Of a stretch of DNA of 9,271 nucleotides, positions 1 to 8,376 are shown piece after piece. The notes under the pieces were generated by a model that worked only from the letters and a program-made list of their open reading frames with translations, had not been told where the DNA came from and ran no database searches. Source of the DNA: an uncultured Campylobacter sp. (lineage in GTDB: Bacteria; Campylobacterota; Campylobacteria; Campylobacterales; Campylobacteraceae); the NCBI GenBank assembly GCA_937896205.1, contig CALBNA010000064.1, forward strand, positions 1-9,271. Reading direction: 5' to 3'. The position numbers and the translations under genes are program-made. How positions within the stretch are numbered: position 1 is the first letter of the stretch; every line of letters starts with the position of its first letter.

Positions 1-1
1 G

Positions 2-76
2 AGTAAAATGAGAGTAGAAGAGAAAATATTACGCTCGCCACAAAAGACTCAAGAAGCGCCACAAACAGACGATTAA
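2..76 (+). CDS. 3' end of an unidentified gene (partial)
   Basis: The second + frame is open from the window edge to a TAA at 74-76, giving 24 codons of a hydrophilic tail rich in Glu, Gln, Lys and Pro (it ends APQTDD). The other two + frames stop within the first ten bases. A polar tail directly before a stop and an AT-rich intergenic stretch is what a C-terminus looks like, but 24 codons are too few to name a family. An ATG at 8-10 could in principle start a 22-residue ORF, but I see no ribosome binding site because the upstream sequence is missing. Confidence 0.4.
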   Translation, partial: SKMRVEEKILRSPQKTQEAPQTDD

Positions 77-131
77 AATTAACATCCAGCTCTCGACTAG
101 AAATTTATTTGGCAAAGCCGAGTCGATAAAT

Positions 132-239
132 TTAATTGACAAATTTAGCAAACAGTCCGTACTTATCCGCCAAAAGATAAAGTCCTAAAAATAGCGCGGC
201 GTATAAAACTGTTTTAAATATTTTTAGCAAGGTGTGCAA
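132..239 (-). CDS. putative 35-residue single-pass membrane microprotein
   Basis: A TTG-started ORF of 35 residues ending in TAA (134-132). The protein begins MHTLLKIFKT, continues with an uninterrupted hydrophobic stretch at about residues 11-23 (VLYAALFLGLYLL), and ends with a charged/aromatic tail ADKYGLFAKFVN. That layout (basic amphipathic start, one membrane helix, short tail) is typical of small membrane proteins. The start is supported by an AAAAGGA ribosome binding site at 246-252 with a 6-nt gap, almost the same arrangement as the TTG start of mqnD in this window. It lies downstream of cgpA on the same strand but beyond a likely terminator, so it may have its own promoter, which I cannot identify. 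I do not recognise a family. Chance hydrophobicity in AT-rich DNA is the main alternative. Confidence 0.4.
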   Translation of the reverse strand: MHTLLKIFKTVLYAALFLGLYLLADKYGLFAKFVN

Positions 240-245
240 ATTTGA

Positions 246-252
246 TCCTTTT
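246..252 (-). promoter_or_regulatory. ribosome binding site of the 35-residue ORF
   Basis: On the minus strand AAAAGGA precedes the TTG start at 239 by six bases. No ATG or GTG is available in this frame before the upstream TAA, so this site decides the start. The same AAAAGGAT-then-TTG arrangement is seen at mqnD. Confidence 0.4.
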
Positions 253-380
253 GCTTCGTTAAATTTGCAAAATCTTAGCCAAAGGGCGGTTAAATTTGAG
301 TGAAATTTGGGGCGGGGAATTTGGAAAATGCGGGGAAATTTATATTAAGGCAAATTCGGCTAAATTTAAAAGCCAAATTT

Positions 381-416
381 AAAAACTCGGCGAAGGCTCA
401 AATTTAACCCTCGCCG
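381..416 (-). terminator. Rho-independent terminator of the recA-eno-cgpA operon
   Basis: On the minus strand CGGCGAGG (416-409) pairs with CCTTCGCCG (396-388) with one bulged base and a 12-nt loop. It is followed at once by AGTTTTT (387-381), a U-run in RNA. The hairpin starts about 60 nt past the cgpA stop at 475. An alternative pairing uses an outer ACTCG/CGAGT stem. On the + strand no T-run follows, so it should act in the minus direction only. Confidence 0.55.
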
Positions 417-474
417 CGAGTAAATTTATCGGTACAAATTTACACGCTCAAAAGTCGGCGCGTAAAAATCAAAT

Positions 475-1218
475 TTATCTAGAAAGCTTTAGCAGATATC
501 CGTCCTGCGTCTTTTCGATCTCGTGTTTATAGCTGCCGTCGAGATCAAAAACTACGCGGTAAAATTTGCCGTGCGAGCCAAAAAGCGCCGTTTTAAACGC
601 GCCGCAGTCAAGCTCGTCTTTTCTCGTATTTACGTCCGTTTGAGAGGCGAAGTCGATCACGACCTTGGTGCCTTTGCTGATCGAGTAGTCCTTTAGCTTC
701 TCGTCGGTCGTGAGGATCTTGATCTGCATCGGATAGATCTCAAATTTCGTCTGCTTGTAGACGATTTGCTTTTGCGGTTGCGGCTTTTCAAGCGGTTTTA
801 TGACGACGTCTTTTAGCGGCTCTTGTGTTGTCATATTGCGCTCGGTAGGCTTTGGCGCGACGTCTATCGCGGCGGCTTTTGGCTCCTCTTTAGTGACCGA
901 GACGTCGGGCTTTTCTACGACGACTGGTACTGCGATCTTGCTGAGCAAAAACTCATCCTGCCACGAGATGCTTTTGTTTATATCGACGGTTTTTTCCTTG
1001 ATACTGCCGTCGAGGCTTTTGTATTTTAGCGTGACGGAGATGAAGTTTCTAGCGTCGGCGGGAAATTTGAAATTTTGCTTCTCAAAAGGCGGCAAATTTT
1101 CCACGACGTTGCTACTAGCCATGCTCGCGTTTACATCGCCCGAGGGCGCAAAAGGATTTTCTCTGCCAAAAGCCAGCCCGCAGGCTAGCGCCAAAAGCCA
1201 AATTTTACCGATTTTCAT
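475..1218 (-). CDS. cgpA: CgpA-like exported AMIN-domain glycoprotein
   Basis: 247 residues. A signal peptide (MKIG, then a hydrophobic core to about residue 18) sends it to the periplasm. A Pro/Lys/Glu-rich low-complexity linker spans roughly residues 100-152. A C-terminal beta-rich region (about 155-246, with FYRVVFDLDGSYKHEI) resembles AMIN domains, which bind peptidoglycan or envelope partners. Three sites fit the Campylobacter PglB rule D/E-X-N-X-S/T: DVNAS (28-32), DINKS (79-83) and ERNMT (126-130). In C. jejuni the gene beside Cj1671c and eno is Cj1670c (CgpA), a known N-glycoprotein, so gene order supports the name. This is the last gene of the recA operon, 31 nt after the FtsB-like gene, with a strong GGGGGAG ribosome binding site at 1227-1221. 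Its molecular job is unknown. The name rests on position, domain and sequons, not on a database search. Confidence 0.75.
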   Translation of the reverse strand: MKIGKIWLLALACGLAFGRENPFAPSGDVNASMASSNVVENLPPFEKQNFKFPADARNFISVTLKYKSLDGSIKEKTVDINKSISWQDEFLLSKIAVPVVVEKPDVSVTKEEPKAAAIDVAPKPTERNMTTQEPLKDVVIKPLEKPQPQKQIVYKQTKFEIYPMQIKILTTDEKLKDYSISKGTKVVIDFASQTDVNTRKDELDCGAFKTALFGSHGKFYRVVFDLDGSYKHEIEKTQDGYLLKLSR

Positions 1219-1249
1219 AACTCCCCCGTTTTTTAAATTTTCCGACTAA

Positions 1250-3874
<2,625 letters not shown>

Positions 3875-3905
3875 CGGCTTCCTTAAATTTAAAATAATCG
3901 GGCTG

Positions 3906-3913
3906 ATTTTATC
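3906..3913 (-). promoter_or_regulatory. Candidate recA operon promoter (-10)
   Basis: On the minus strand GATAAAAT (3913-3906) is the best -10-like element in the 112-nt gap before recA, about 32 nt upstream of the ATG. The DNA before it is T/A-rich without a clear -35, normal for Campylobacter sigma-70 promoters. Readthrough from the methyltransferase gene upstream is also possible. Confidence 0.35.
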
Positions 3914-3971
3914 AAATTTGAGATGAATTTTTGATTATTCGCGCAAATTTGAGACGGGTTTGGGCGCGGTC

Positions 3972-3988
3972 AAATTTAGCCTAAATTT
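3972..3988 (-). terminator. Palindromic hairpin at the methyltransferase 3' end
   Basis: AAATTTAG, one base, then CTAAATTT form a perfect 8-bp inverted repeat that overlaps the methyltransferase stop codon (3989-3987). It is built from two AAATTT hexamers. No U-run follows on the minus strand, so it may be an mRNA end-stabilising or weak terminating structure rather than a classical terminator. Confidence 0.3.
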
Positions 3989-5081
3989 ACGCCTTTTTTA
4001 AAACGTAAAGTAGCTCGCTAACGTGCGTCGGGCGACTGGCTAGATTTCTACTACCGCGAAAAGCGTTGTATTTTTGCTCCAAAATTTGCACTTCGCCAAG
4101 CCCGGCTAAATTTTGGCTAAATTCTTCGCGCGCGATGAAGCCCTCGGAGTTAAACGAGATGAGCACGAATTTAGCTTTTAGCTTTGAGATTAGCTCGAAA
4201 AATGCGGGCGCGGCGGCTGATTTTTGATTAAAAACTGAGCGGTTCCAGCCCCGAGCGATGCCCGAAACCCGCGAGATTTCGCTCGGACGCTCGTAGCTAG
4301 CGATCAAATTTAGCATAAAGTAGTTCGAGCCGTAGGGGTGCTGGTTATAAGGCGGATCAAGATAGACCAGATCAAACGGCGGAAGCTCGGCGGCAAGTCC
4401 CTCGGCGTCTCGTCTTTGCACTTCAAATTCGACGTTAAAATTTGAAAAAACGGGCTTAAGCAGGCTGATGTCGGCCGTGATGCGAGATAGCGCGTGTTTG
4501 CCGCGTCCGCCAAACTGCCCAAGGCCGTCCTTGTTTTTATGAAAACCCTTGAAAATACCGCTGGTGTTGGCGTGCACGCTAGCTGAATACAACAACGGAG
4601 CGACAAAAAAAACGCGCAGCTCCTGCGGCACTAGCGCCTCGATAATCTGGCGCGCGGTGTCTATGTAGGCGGCGTTTTTTCTCGTGTAAAAGACGCGGTC
4701 AGTCGCCAAAATATTTGCCTCGTCTTTTGGCGCGTAAAGCTCGCAGATAAAGCCCTCGCGTAAATTTGCGCCGATTTGGCGAGTTAATTTTTCATGCCAA
4801 AAATCAAGCTCTTTTTTAAACTCCGCGTCCGCGTTTGCGAGGTAGCACTCGTTTGTTACGCGGCTATAAAGCTCCAGGTCGTTTGCGACGATGAAATTTG
4901 CGTGGGATTTTAAAAACCGCGACACGATGCCGCTACCGCTAAAAAGGTCGCAGCAGCTTAGTTTTTCTTTACCAAGTGCGTGTTTTGCGATATTTACGCC
5001 TTGTTCGATAAAACCTAAAAGCGAGCGTTTGTTGCCTAGATAAGTTAAAATTTGCTCTTTTAAATACGCCTGATTTTCCAT
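3987..5081 (-). CDS. D12-class DNA adenine-N6 methyltransferase (solitary)
   Basis: 364 residues from the ATG at 5081. It transfers a methyl group from S-adenosylmethionine to adenine in a specific DNA sequence. Motifs: YLGNKRSLL (14-22, the motif X region of Dam-like enzymes), the SAM-binding motif I DLFSGSGIVSRFL (45-57) followed by the acidic VANDLE, and the catalytic motif IV DPPYNQHPYGSNYF beginning at Asp242. The order X, I, IV is the alpha-class order, which includes Dam and M.EcoRV relatives. The target sequence cannot be read from the protein. The frame is open upstream to 5222, but that would run into mqnD and adds a low-complexity start. M1 at 5081 sits just before the conserved YLGNK motif, with a weak AAAGAAA ribosome binding site. 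No endonuclease or specificity subunit is adjacent, so it may be an orphan regulatory enzyme or half of a decayed system. In C. jejuni, as I recall, recA and Cj1674 are direct neighbours, so the gene looks like an insertion. Its AAATTT content matches the surroundings, so any transfer is not recent or came from a relative. Confidence 0.88.
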   Translation of the reverse strand: MENQAYLKEQILTYLGNKRSLLGFIEQGVNIAKHALGKEKLSCCDLFSGSGIVSRFLKSHANFIVANDLELYSRVTNECYLANADAEFKKELDFWHEKLTRQIGANLREGFICELYAPKDEANILATDRVFYTRKNAAYIDTARQIIEALVPQELRVFFVAPLLYSASVHANTSGIFKGFHKNKDGLGQFGGRGKHALSRITADISLLKPVFSNFNVEFEVQRRDAEGLAAELPPFDLVYLDPPYNQHPYGSNYFMLNLIASYERPSEISRVSGIARGWNRSVFNQKSAAAPAFFELISKLKAKFVLISFNSEGFIAREEFSQNLAGLGEVQILEQKYNAFRGSRNLASRPTHVSELLYVLKKA

Positions 5082-5114
5082 ATTTTTCTTTATAAATTCC
5101 GCATTTTTATGGCG

Positions 5115-5120
5115 ATTGTA
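5115..5120 (-). promoter_or_regulatory. Candidate methyltransferase promoter (-10, extended)
   Basis: On the minus strand TGCTACAAT carries a -10-like TACAAT (5120-5115) with the TG of an extended -10. Transcription would begin near 5108, about 27 nt before the ATG at 5081. The upstream DNA is T-rich, as in Campylobacter promoters. Confidence 0.4.
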
Positions 5121-5132
5121 GCAAAAATTTAC

Positions 5133-5138
5133 TATAAT
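5133..5138 (+). promoter_or_regulatory. mqnD-fliQ-murB promoter (-10)
   Basis: A perfect TATAAT at 5133-5138 lies about 52 nt before the mqnD start, preceded by an A/T-rich stretch with no clear -35. It is separated by 12 nt from the opposing -10 of the methyltransferase, so the two polymerase footprints would overlap. Confidence 0.55.
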
Positions 5139-5189
5139 TTCGCAATCTAGCCGCGCGCGAAATTTAAAGCGGAGCAAAAAGGATAAAAT

Positions 5190-6062
5190 TTGAAGATTTT
5201 TAAGCATATAAACGTCGCTCACTCGCCCGACGCAGACGATATTTTTATGTATAAGGCGATTGATTTTGGCTGGGTAAGCTCGAAAAATCTAAAATTTAGC
5301 GCCACCGCGCTTGATATCCAGACGCTAAACGACGAGGCGCTAAAAGGCACCTATGAGGCCACGGCGATTAGTTTCGCGCTATATCCACTCATCTGCGAGG
5401 AGTACGCGCTTTTGCGTACGGCAGTGAGTTTCGGCGAGGGCTACGGACCAAAACTAGTCAAGAAAAAGGGTGCGGTTTTAAAGCGAAATTTCAAAGTCGC
5501 GCTAAGCGGCAAACACACGACAAACGCCCTGCTTTTTCGCATGGCATACCCGCAGGCGCGCGTGATTTATAAAAATTTCCTAGAGATCGAGGGCGCGGTC
5601 TTAAGCGGCGAAGTGGACGCAGGCGTGCTGATACACGAGAGTATTTTGGACTTTTCGGACGAGCTTTGCGTGGAGCGCGAGATCTGGGATATCTGGAGCG
5701 AGCTAGCGGGCGAAAATCTGCCGCTGCCGCTAGGCGGTATGGCGCTTCGCCGCAGCCTACCGATAACGGACGCCATCGAGTGCGAGCGCGTGCTAACGGA
5801 GGGCGTGCGCATCGCCACCGCGCATAAGCCGCTTTTATCGCACATGCTTCTCGAGCGAAATCTCATCCGCGTCGATAAAGAAAAGCTAAAAACCTACCTA
5901 AATCTCTACGCAAACGACAGTTCCGTCTCGATGAACGAAACGCAGCTAAAGGCGGTAAATAGGCTCTTTGCTCTCGGTTATGAGCGCGGTTTTTATCCGC
6001 TGCCGATCAAGGCCAAAAACTACCTAGTGCCAACCGAGTACAACGATATAAGGTTTAGCTGA
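5190..6062 (+). CDS. mqnD: 1,4-dihydroxy-6-naphthoate synthase (MqnD-like)
   Basis: 290 residues, the usual length. MqnD converts cyclic dehypoxanthine futalosine to 1,4-dihydroxy-6-naphthoate in the futalosine route to menaquinone, the only respiratory quinone route in Campylobacterota. It belongs to the periplasmic-binding-protein-like fold shared by MqnA and MqnD. The N-terminal HSPDADDIFMY (11-21), the VDAGVLIHE segment with the probable catalytic His149, and PLPLGGMALRR (178-188) fit MqnD better than MqnA. The start is TTG, supported by AAAAAGGAT (5176-5184) six bases upstream. An in-frame ATG only comes at Met20, inside the conserved motif. It is the first gene of an operon with fliQ, whose ATG overlaps its stop by one base. 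It may be annotated elsewhere only as a menaquinone biosynthesis family protein. Confidence 0.85.
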   Translation: MKIFKHINVAHSPDADDIFMYKAIDFGWVSSKNLKFSATALDIQTLNDEALKGTYEATAISFALYPLICEEYALLRTAVSFGEGYGPKLVKKKGAVLKRNFKVALSGKHTTNALLFRMAYPQARVIYKNFLEIEGAVLSGEVDAGVLIHESILDFSDELCVEREIWDIWSELAGENLPLPLGGMALRRSLPITDAIECERVLTEGVRIATAHKPLLSHMLLERNLIRVDKEKLKTYLNLYANDSSVSMNETQLKAVNRLFALGYERGFYPLPIKAKNYLVPTEYNDIRFS

Positions 6063-6328
6063 TGCAATCAACTCTCATAGAACTCGGCATCGAAACCTTT
6101 AAGATCGCGCTATATCTGAGCTTTCCTATGCTGCTCGCGGGCCTGTCGGCAGGCCTTATCATAAGTATATTTCAGGCTACGACGCAGATAAACGAGATGA
6201 CGCTAAGCTTCGTGCCAAAGATCATTTTAGTCGTCGTCGTGATTATATTTTTGATGCCGTGGATGGTCTCGATGATGGTCGATTTCACGACGCGCATGAT
6301 AGAGTTTATCCCAAATTTCGTGCAATGA
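6062..6328 (+). CDS. fliQ: Flagellar export apparatus protein FliQ
   Basis: 88 residues, the standard length. FliQ is an inner-membrane component of the flagellar type III export gate, assembled with FliP and FliR. Two hydrophobic segments (about 13-37 and 49-72) frame the conserved central loop FQATTQINEMTLSFVPKI (38-55), which is characteristic of FliQ/SctS proteins. The start ATG shares its A with the mqnD stop (TGATG at 6060-6064), and an AAGG precedes it inside mqnD. Its stop overlaps the murB start by four bases. It lies away from fliP and fliR, as is usual for the scattered flagellar genes of Campylobacter. The same mqnD-like/fliQ/murB order is what I recall for Cj1674-Cj1676. Confidence 0.95.
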   Translation: MQSTLIELGIETFKIALYLSFPMLLAGLSAGLIISIFQATTQINEMTLSFVPKIILVVVVIIFLMPWMVSMMVDFTTRMIEFIPNFVQ

Positions 6329-7110
6329 CGCAGCTTGTAGATTTTTCTAAATTTAGCTCGGTGAGAGTGGGCGGCGTGCACGAGGTGGCGGTGCTAGAGA
6401 GCATAGAGGACGCACTAAAGCAGGGATTTGCCAGGCGCGTGATGATAGGCGGCGCGAACAACCTACTCGTCTCGCCAAATCCGCCCGCGATGATGATGCT
6501 AGGCGGAGCGTTTGATTATATAAACTTAAGCGGCGACCTGCTTAGTATCGGCGCCGCGACGAAGTCGGGCAAAATTTATAACTTCGCCAAAAAGCAGGGT
6601 ATCGGCGGATTTGAGTTTTTGCAAAATATACCTGGTACGCTTGGCGGACTAATAAAAATGAACGCGGGGCTTTGCGGCGTTAGCATCAGCGATGATCTGC
6701 TAGCTGTGCGGCTAGCGCGCGGCTGGGTAGAGCGCGAGAGGATAAGCTTTAGCTACCGCAAAAGCGGGATAGATGAGCCGATTTTCGGCGCCGAGTTTAA
6801 AATTTCGCGCGAATTCGACGCGGCTCTTGCGGCGGATTTTGCCGCTAAACGCGCAAATCAACCAAAGGGCGCTAGCTTTGGCAGCTGTTTCGTAAATCCG
6901 CCGGGCGACTACGCGGGCAGGCTGATCGAAGCCGTAGGGCTAAAGGGCTACGCGATAGGCGGGGCTAAATTTAGCCAGCAGCACGCAAATTTCATCGTAA
7001 ATTTTAACGCCGCGACCTTTGCGGATGTGACAGGACTCATAAATTTAGCTCGCGAGCGCGTTTTGGAAAAATTCGGCATAGAGCTAAAAACCGAAGTAGT
7101 CGTGATTTAG
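6325..7110 (+). CDS. murB: UDP-N-acetylenolpyruvoylglucosamine reductase
   Basis: 261 residues. MurB is an FAD enzyme that uses NADPH to reduce UDP-GlcNAc-enolpyruvate to UDP-MurNAc, the second committed step of peptidoglycan synthesis. Visible: GGANNLLVS (42-50) and IPGTLGG (102-108) of the FAD-binding domain, FSYRKSG with the substrate-binding Arg (142-148), GSCFVNP with catalytic Ser187 (186-192), the HANF motif (220-223) and a C-terminal Glu257 in ELKTEVVVI. At 261 residues it is a short MurB lacking the insertions of the E. coli type. The start is taken at 6325, where ATGA overlaps the fliQ stop. The frame stays open to 6259, but that 22-residue extension would lie in fliQ and precedes the conserved FSKFSSVRVGG. 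No clear ribosome binding site is seen, so translation is probably coupled to fliQ. Confidence 0.95.
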   Translation: MTQLVDFSKFSSVRVGGVHEVAVLESIEDALKQGFARRVMIGGANNLLVSPNPPAMMMLGGAFDYINLSGDLLSIGAATKSGKIYNFAKKQGIGGFEFLQNIPGTLGGLIKMNAGLCGVSISDDLLAVRLARGWVERERISFSYRKSGIDEPIFGAEFKISREFDAALAADFAAKRANQPKGASFGSCFVNPPGDYAGRLIEAVGLKGYAIGGAKFSQQHANFIVNFNAATFADVTGLINLARERVLEKFGIELKTEVVVI

Positions 7111-7132
7111 GTTAAAAACATAGCAAAGAGGC

Positions 7133-7138
7133 TATAAT
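7133..7138 (+). promoter_or_regulatory. Promoter (-10) of the Sel1-repeat gene
   Basis: A perfect TATAAT lies 23 nt after the murB stop and about 29 nt before the ATG at 7167. A start of transcription near 7145 would give a roughly 22-nt leader carrying the AAGGAGG site. Upstream GTTAAA (7111-7116), 16 nt away, is a poor -35 candidate. Confidence 0.55.
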
Positions 7139-7154
7139 GTTTAAGATTACTCGC

Positions 7155-7162
7155 AAGGAGGG
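7155..7162 (+). promoter_or_regulatory. Strong ribosome binding site deciding the start at 7167
   Basis: AAGGAGGG, close to a perfect anti-16S complement, ends four bases before the ATG at 7167. The alternative ATG at 7137 overlaps the -10 box and lacks such a site, so 7167, which opens directly on a signal peptide, is the real start. Confidence 0.75.
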
Positions 7163-7166
7163 TCTT

Positions 7167-8230
7167 ATGAAAAAGCTAGCTTTAGCCATGTTTTTAGCAT
7201 TTTCTTGCCTGTCGGTAGCACAGGCAGGGCCAAATCACAACAATGGACTAGCGGCAAAATCCAAAGGCCAGTGGAAGGACGCGGAGAACTACTTTAAGTT
7301 AGGTTGCTATACGGAGAAAGTAGATTCCTCTTGCAAGGAGCTTGGGCAACTTTATGAGTTTGGCAAGGGTTCTGACGTCAAAAAAACTCCGGACGTGCAA
7401 AGCAAGCCTATGAAAAATGCTGCGAGATATCGTTTGGCAAAAGAGCCGACTGCTGCGACAAAGTAAAAGATAAAACCGCCGTGAGCGCCGAAAAAGGCTG
7501 CGAAGACAACGATGCGGCGGCCTGCATAGATTACGCTTATGAAAAACAAGACGTCAAATACTACCAAAAAGCTTGCGATCTGGGCTCAAATTTAGGTTGC
7601 CTATGGACGGGCTACTCGTACACCGAGGGCAAAAACGGCGCCGAGCACGATCCCAAAAAAGGCTTTGAGATATTTTCAAAACTTTGCAGTAGCGGCTATG
7701 ACGACGGTTGTAAATTTGTAGCGATGGGCTATAGAGACGGCAAAGGCGTAGAGAAAAATATAGACAAAGCCATCGAAATCCTAAGCGAAATTTGCCAAGG
7801 CGAGAGATTTGACGGATGCGCCAAATTAGGCGAAATATACCAAGACGATACCTACGGCAAAAAGGACGAAGCAAAAGCGTACGAGTACTATCTCCTGGCC
7901 TTTACGAAAAAAGAGCATGAAGCCTCCGGAAAATACGTAAAAGATAAAGACAACGCCGCAAAAGCCTGCGAAGCAAATATCGCGCCTGGATGCGAATACG
8001 CGGGCTCTGCGTACTACCAAGAAAAGCAGTTTGCTAAAGCCGCGGAGTATTTTGACAAAGGCTACGAGCACGGCCTGGTGGAGTCATGTTTGTTTGCGGG
8101 CTGCACGTACTACATGCCGCCTGCCCAAAGCGGAGTCAAAAAAGATCTTGAAAAGGCTAAAATTTACTTCAAAAAAGGCTGTGATCTAGGCTCGGATCAG
8201 TGCTGCAGCACTCTAGAAAATATCAAATAA
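7167..8230 (+). pseudogene. Hcp-type cysteine-rich Sel1-repeat secreted protein, frameshifted
   Basis: The gene encodes a signal peptide (MKKLALAMFLAFSCLSVAQA) and a chain of Sel1-like helical repeats, each holding a cysteine pair spaced C-x7-C, such as CDLGSNLGC, CSSGYDDGC, CQGERFDGC and CEANIAPGC. This is the pattern of Helicobacter cysteine-rich proteins: periplasmic or secreted, disulfide-stapled and of uncertain function. As read, translation from 7167 stops at 7466 after 99 codons. The remainder lies in the -1 frame from about 7382, with a GTG at 7481 and a stop at 8228-8230. The switch must fall after 7375, where the downstream frame has a TGA, and an A7 tract sits at 7380-7386. Adding one A gives a continuous 354-residue protein. 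The intervening stretch then reads VKKNSGRAKQAYEKCCEIS, a good repeat with CC pairs (CCEISFGKRADCC). The repeats beyond the break look intact, and the gene keeps its promoter, ribosome site and terminator. Recent mutation, phase variation, slippage or a homopolymer sequencing error are all possible. Confidence 0.85.
7380..7386 (+). other. A7 tract: site of the frame switch
   Basis: Seven As preceded by GTC and followed by CTCC. In the signal-peptide frame the tract reads AAA AAA A. The Sel1 repeats continue in the -1 frame immediately afterwards (AAC TCC GGA). The upstream limit is fixed by a TGA at 7373-7375 in the downstream frame. One extra A joins the two halves. Confidence 0.75.
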
Positions 8231-8236
8231 ACCTCG

Positions 8237-8260
8237 GGCGCAAATTTAACCGTTTGCGCC
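8237..8260 (+). terminator. Terminator of the Sel1-repeat gene
   Basis: GGCGCAAA (8237-8244) and TTTGCGCC (8253-8260) form a perfect 8-bp stem with an 8-nt loop, seven nt after the stop at 8230. The T-rich TAAATTTATCTTT follows. Because genes converge here it may also affect the minus strand. Confidence 0.65.
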
Positions 8261-8340
8261 TAAATTTATCTTTCAAACCATAAAATCATACGATCGCGGA
8301 AGTCAAATTTAGCTAACGCCATAAATTTTGAAGCGCCCGT

Positions 8341-8369
8341 GAGCCAAATTTGACCGTCAAATTTAGCTC
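8341..8369 (-). terminator. AAATTTGAC hairpin after the 150-residue membrane-protein gene
   Basis: On the minus strand GAGCTAAATTTGAC, one base, then GTCAAATTTGGCTC can fold into a 14-bp stem. The only non-Watson-Crick pair is U-G in minus-strand RNA, whereas plus-strand RNA would have a C-A mismatch. The stem starts 7 nt after the stop codon (8377). No U-run follows. Confidence 0.45.
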
Positions 8370-8376
8370 CCAAACT

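Larger units (their letters stand above)
77..480. repeat. AT-rich intergenic region dense in AAATTT hexamers
   Basis: About 400 bases without a conventional gene. By hand count AAATTT occurs 14 times here, roughly once per 29 bases, usually flanked as CAAATTT, TAAATTT or AAATTTG. The hexamer is a perfect palindrome, so copies have no orientation. Copies are irregularly spaced and the sequence between them is not repeated, so this is neither a tandem repeat nor a CRISPR array. The stretch also contains the small ORF at 132-239 and the terminator at 381-416. Between 252 and 380 I see only the hexamers. A possible hairpin (TCGACT at 93-98 with AGTCGA at 121-126, enclosing a small GGC/GCC stem) could end the upstream + strand gene, but it lacks a U-run. 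Confidence 0.6.

Noticed and set aside
77..480. CRISPR-like array from regularly recurring AAATTT words
   Set aside because: The word is only six bases, spacing is irregular, and the same word is common inside genes throughout the window.
475..1218. A fourth glycosylation sequon DVNTR in the CgpA-like protein
   Set aside because: The +2 position is Arg, not Ser or Thr, so it does not fit the PglB rule.
1165..1218. Lipoprotein signal (LALAC) in the CgpA-like protein
   Set aside because: The residue three before Cys is Ala, which fits the lipobox poorly; a type I signal peptide ending near residue 18 is likelier.
800..1249. 149-residue + strand ORF opposite cgpA
   Set aside because: It mirrors cgpA codons, has no recognisable domain, and the minus-strand protein has signal peptide, sequons and ribosome site.
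3875..3986. LexA/SOS operator before recA
   Set aside because: No CTGT-N8-ACAG type palindrome is present; only AAATTT words and a -10-like element are seen.
5082..5222. N-terminal extension of the methyltransferase frame by 47 residues
   Set aside because: It would overlap the mqnD start and both promoters, lacks family motifs, and the ATG at 5081 sits just ahead of the conserved YLGNK motif.
6259..6324. N-terminal extension of murB by 22 residues
   Set aside because: It lies wholly inside fliQ; the ATGA overlap at 6325-6328 gives a start matching the family N-terminus.
7137..7166. Upstream ATG start for the Sel1-repeat protein
   Set aside because: The ATG overlaps the TATAAT -10 box, has no ribosome site, and would put ten residues ahead of a textbook signal peptide.
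7381..7387. Classical A-AAA-AAC slippery heptamer
   Set aside because: It is present, but in register with the downstream frame, so a -1 slip from the signal-peptide frame would not use it in the canonical way.
7554..8071. Minus-strand ORFs opposite the Sel1-repeat gene
   Set aside because: They are Arg-rich or Phe/Val-rich shadows of the repeat-coding strand, with no plausible start site.
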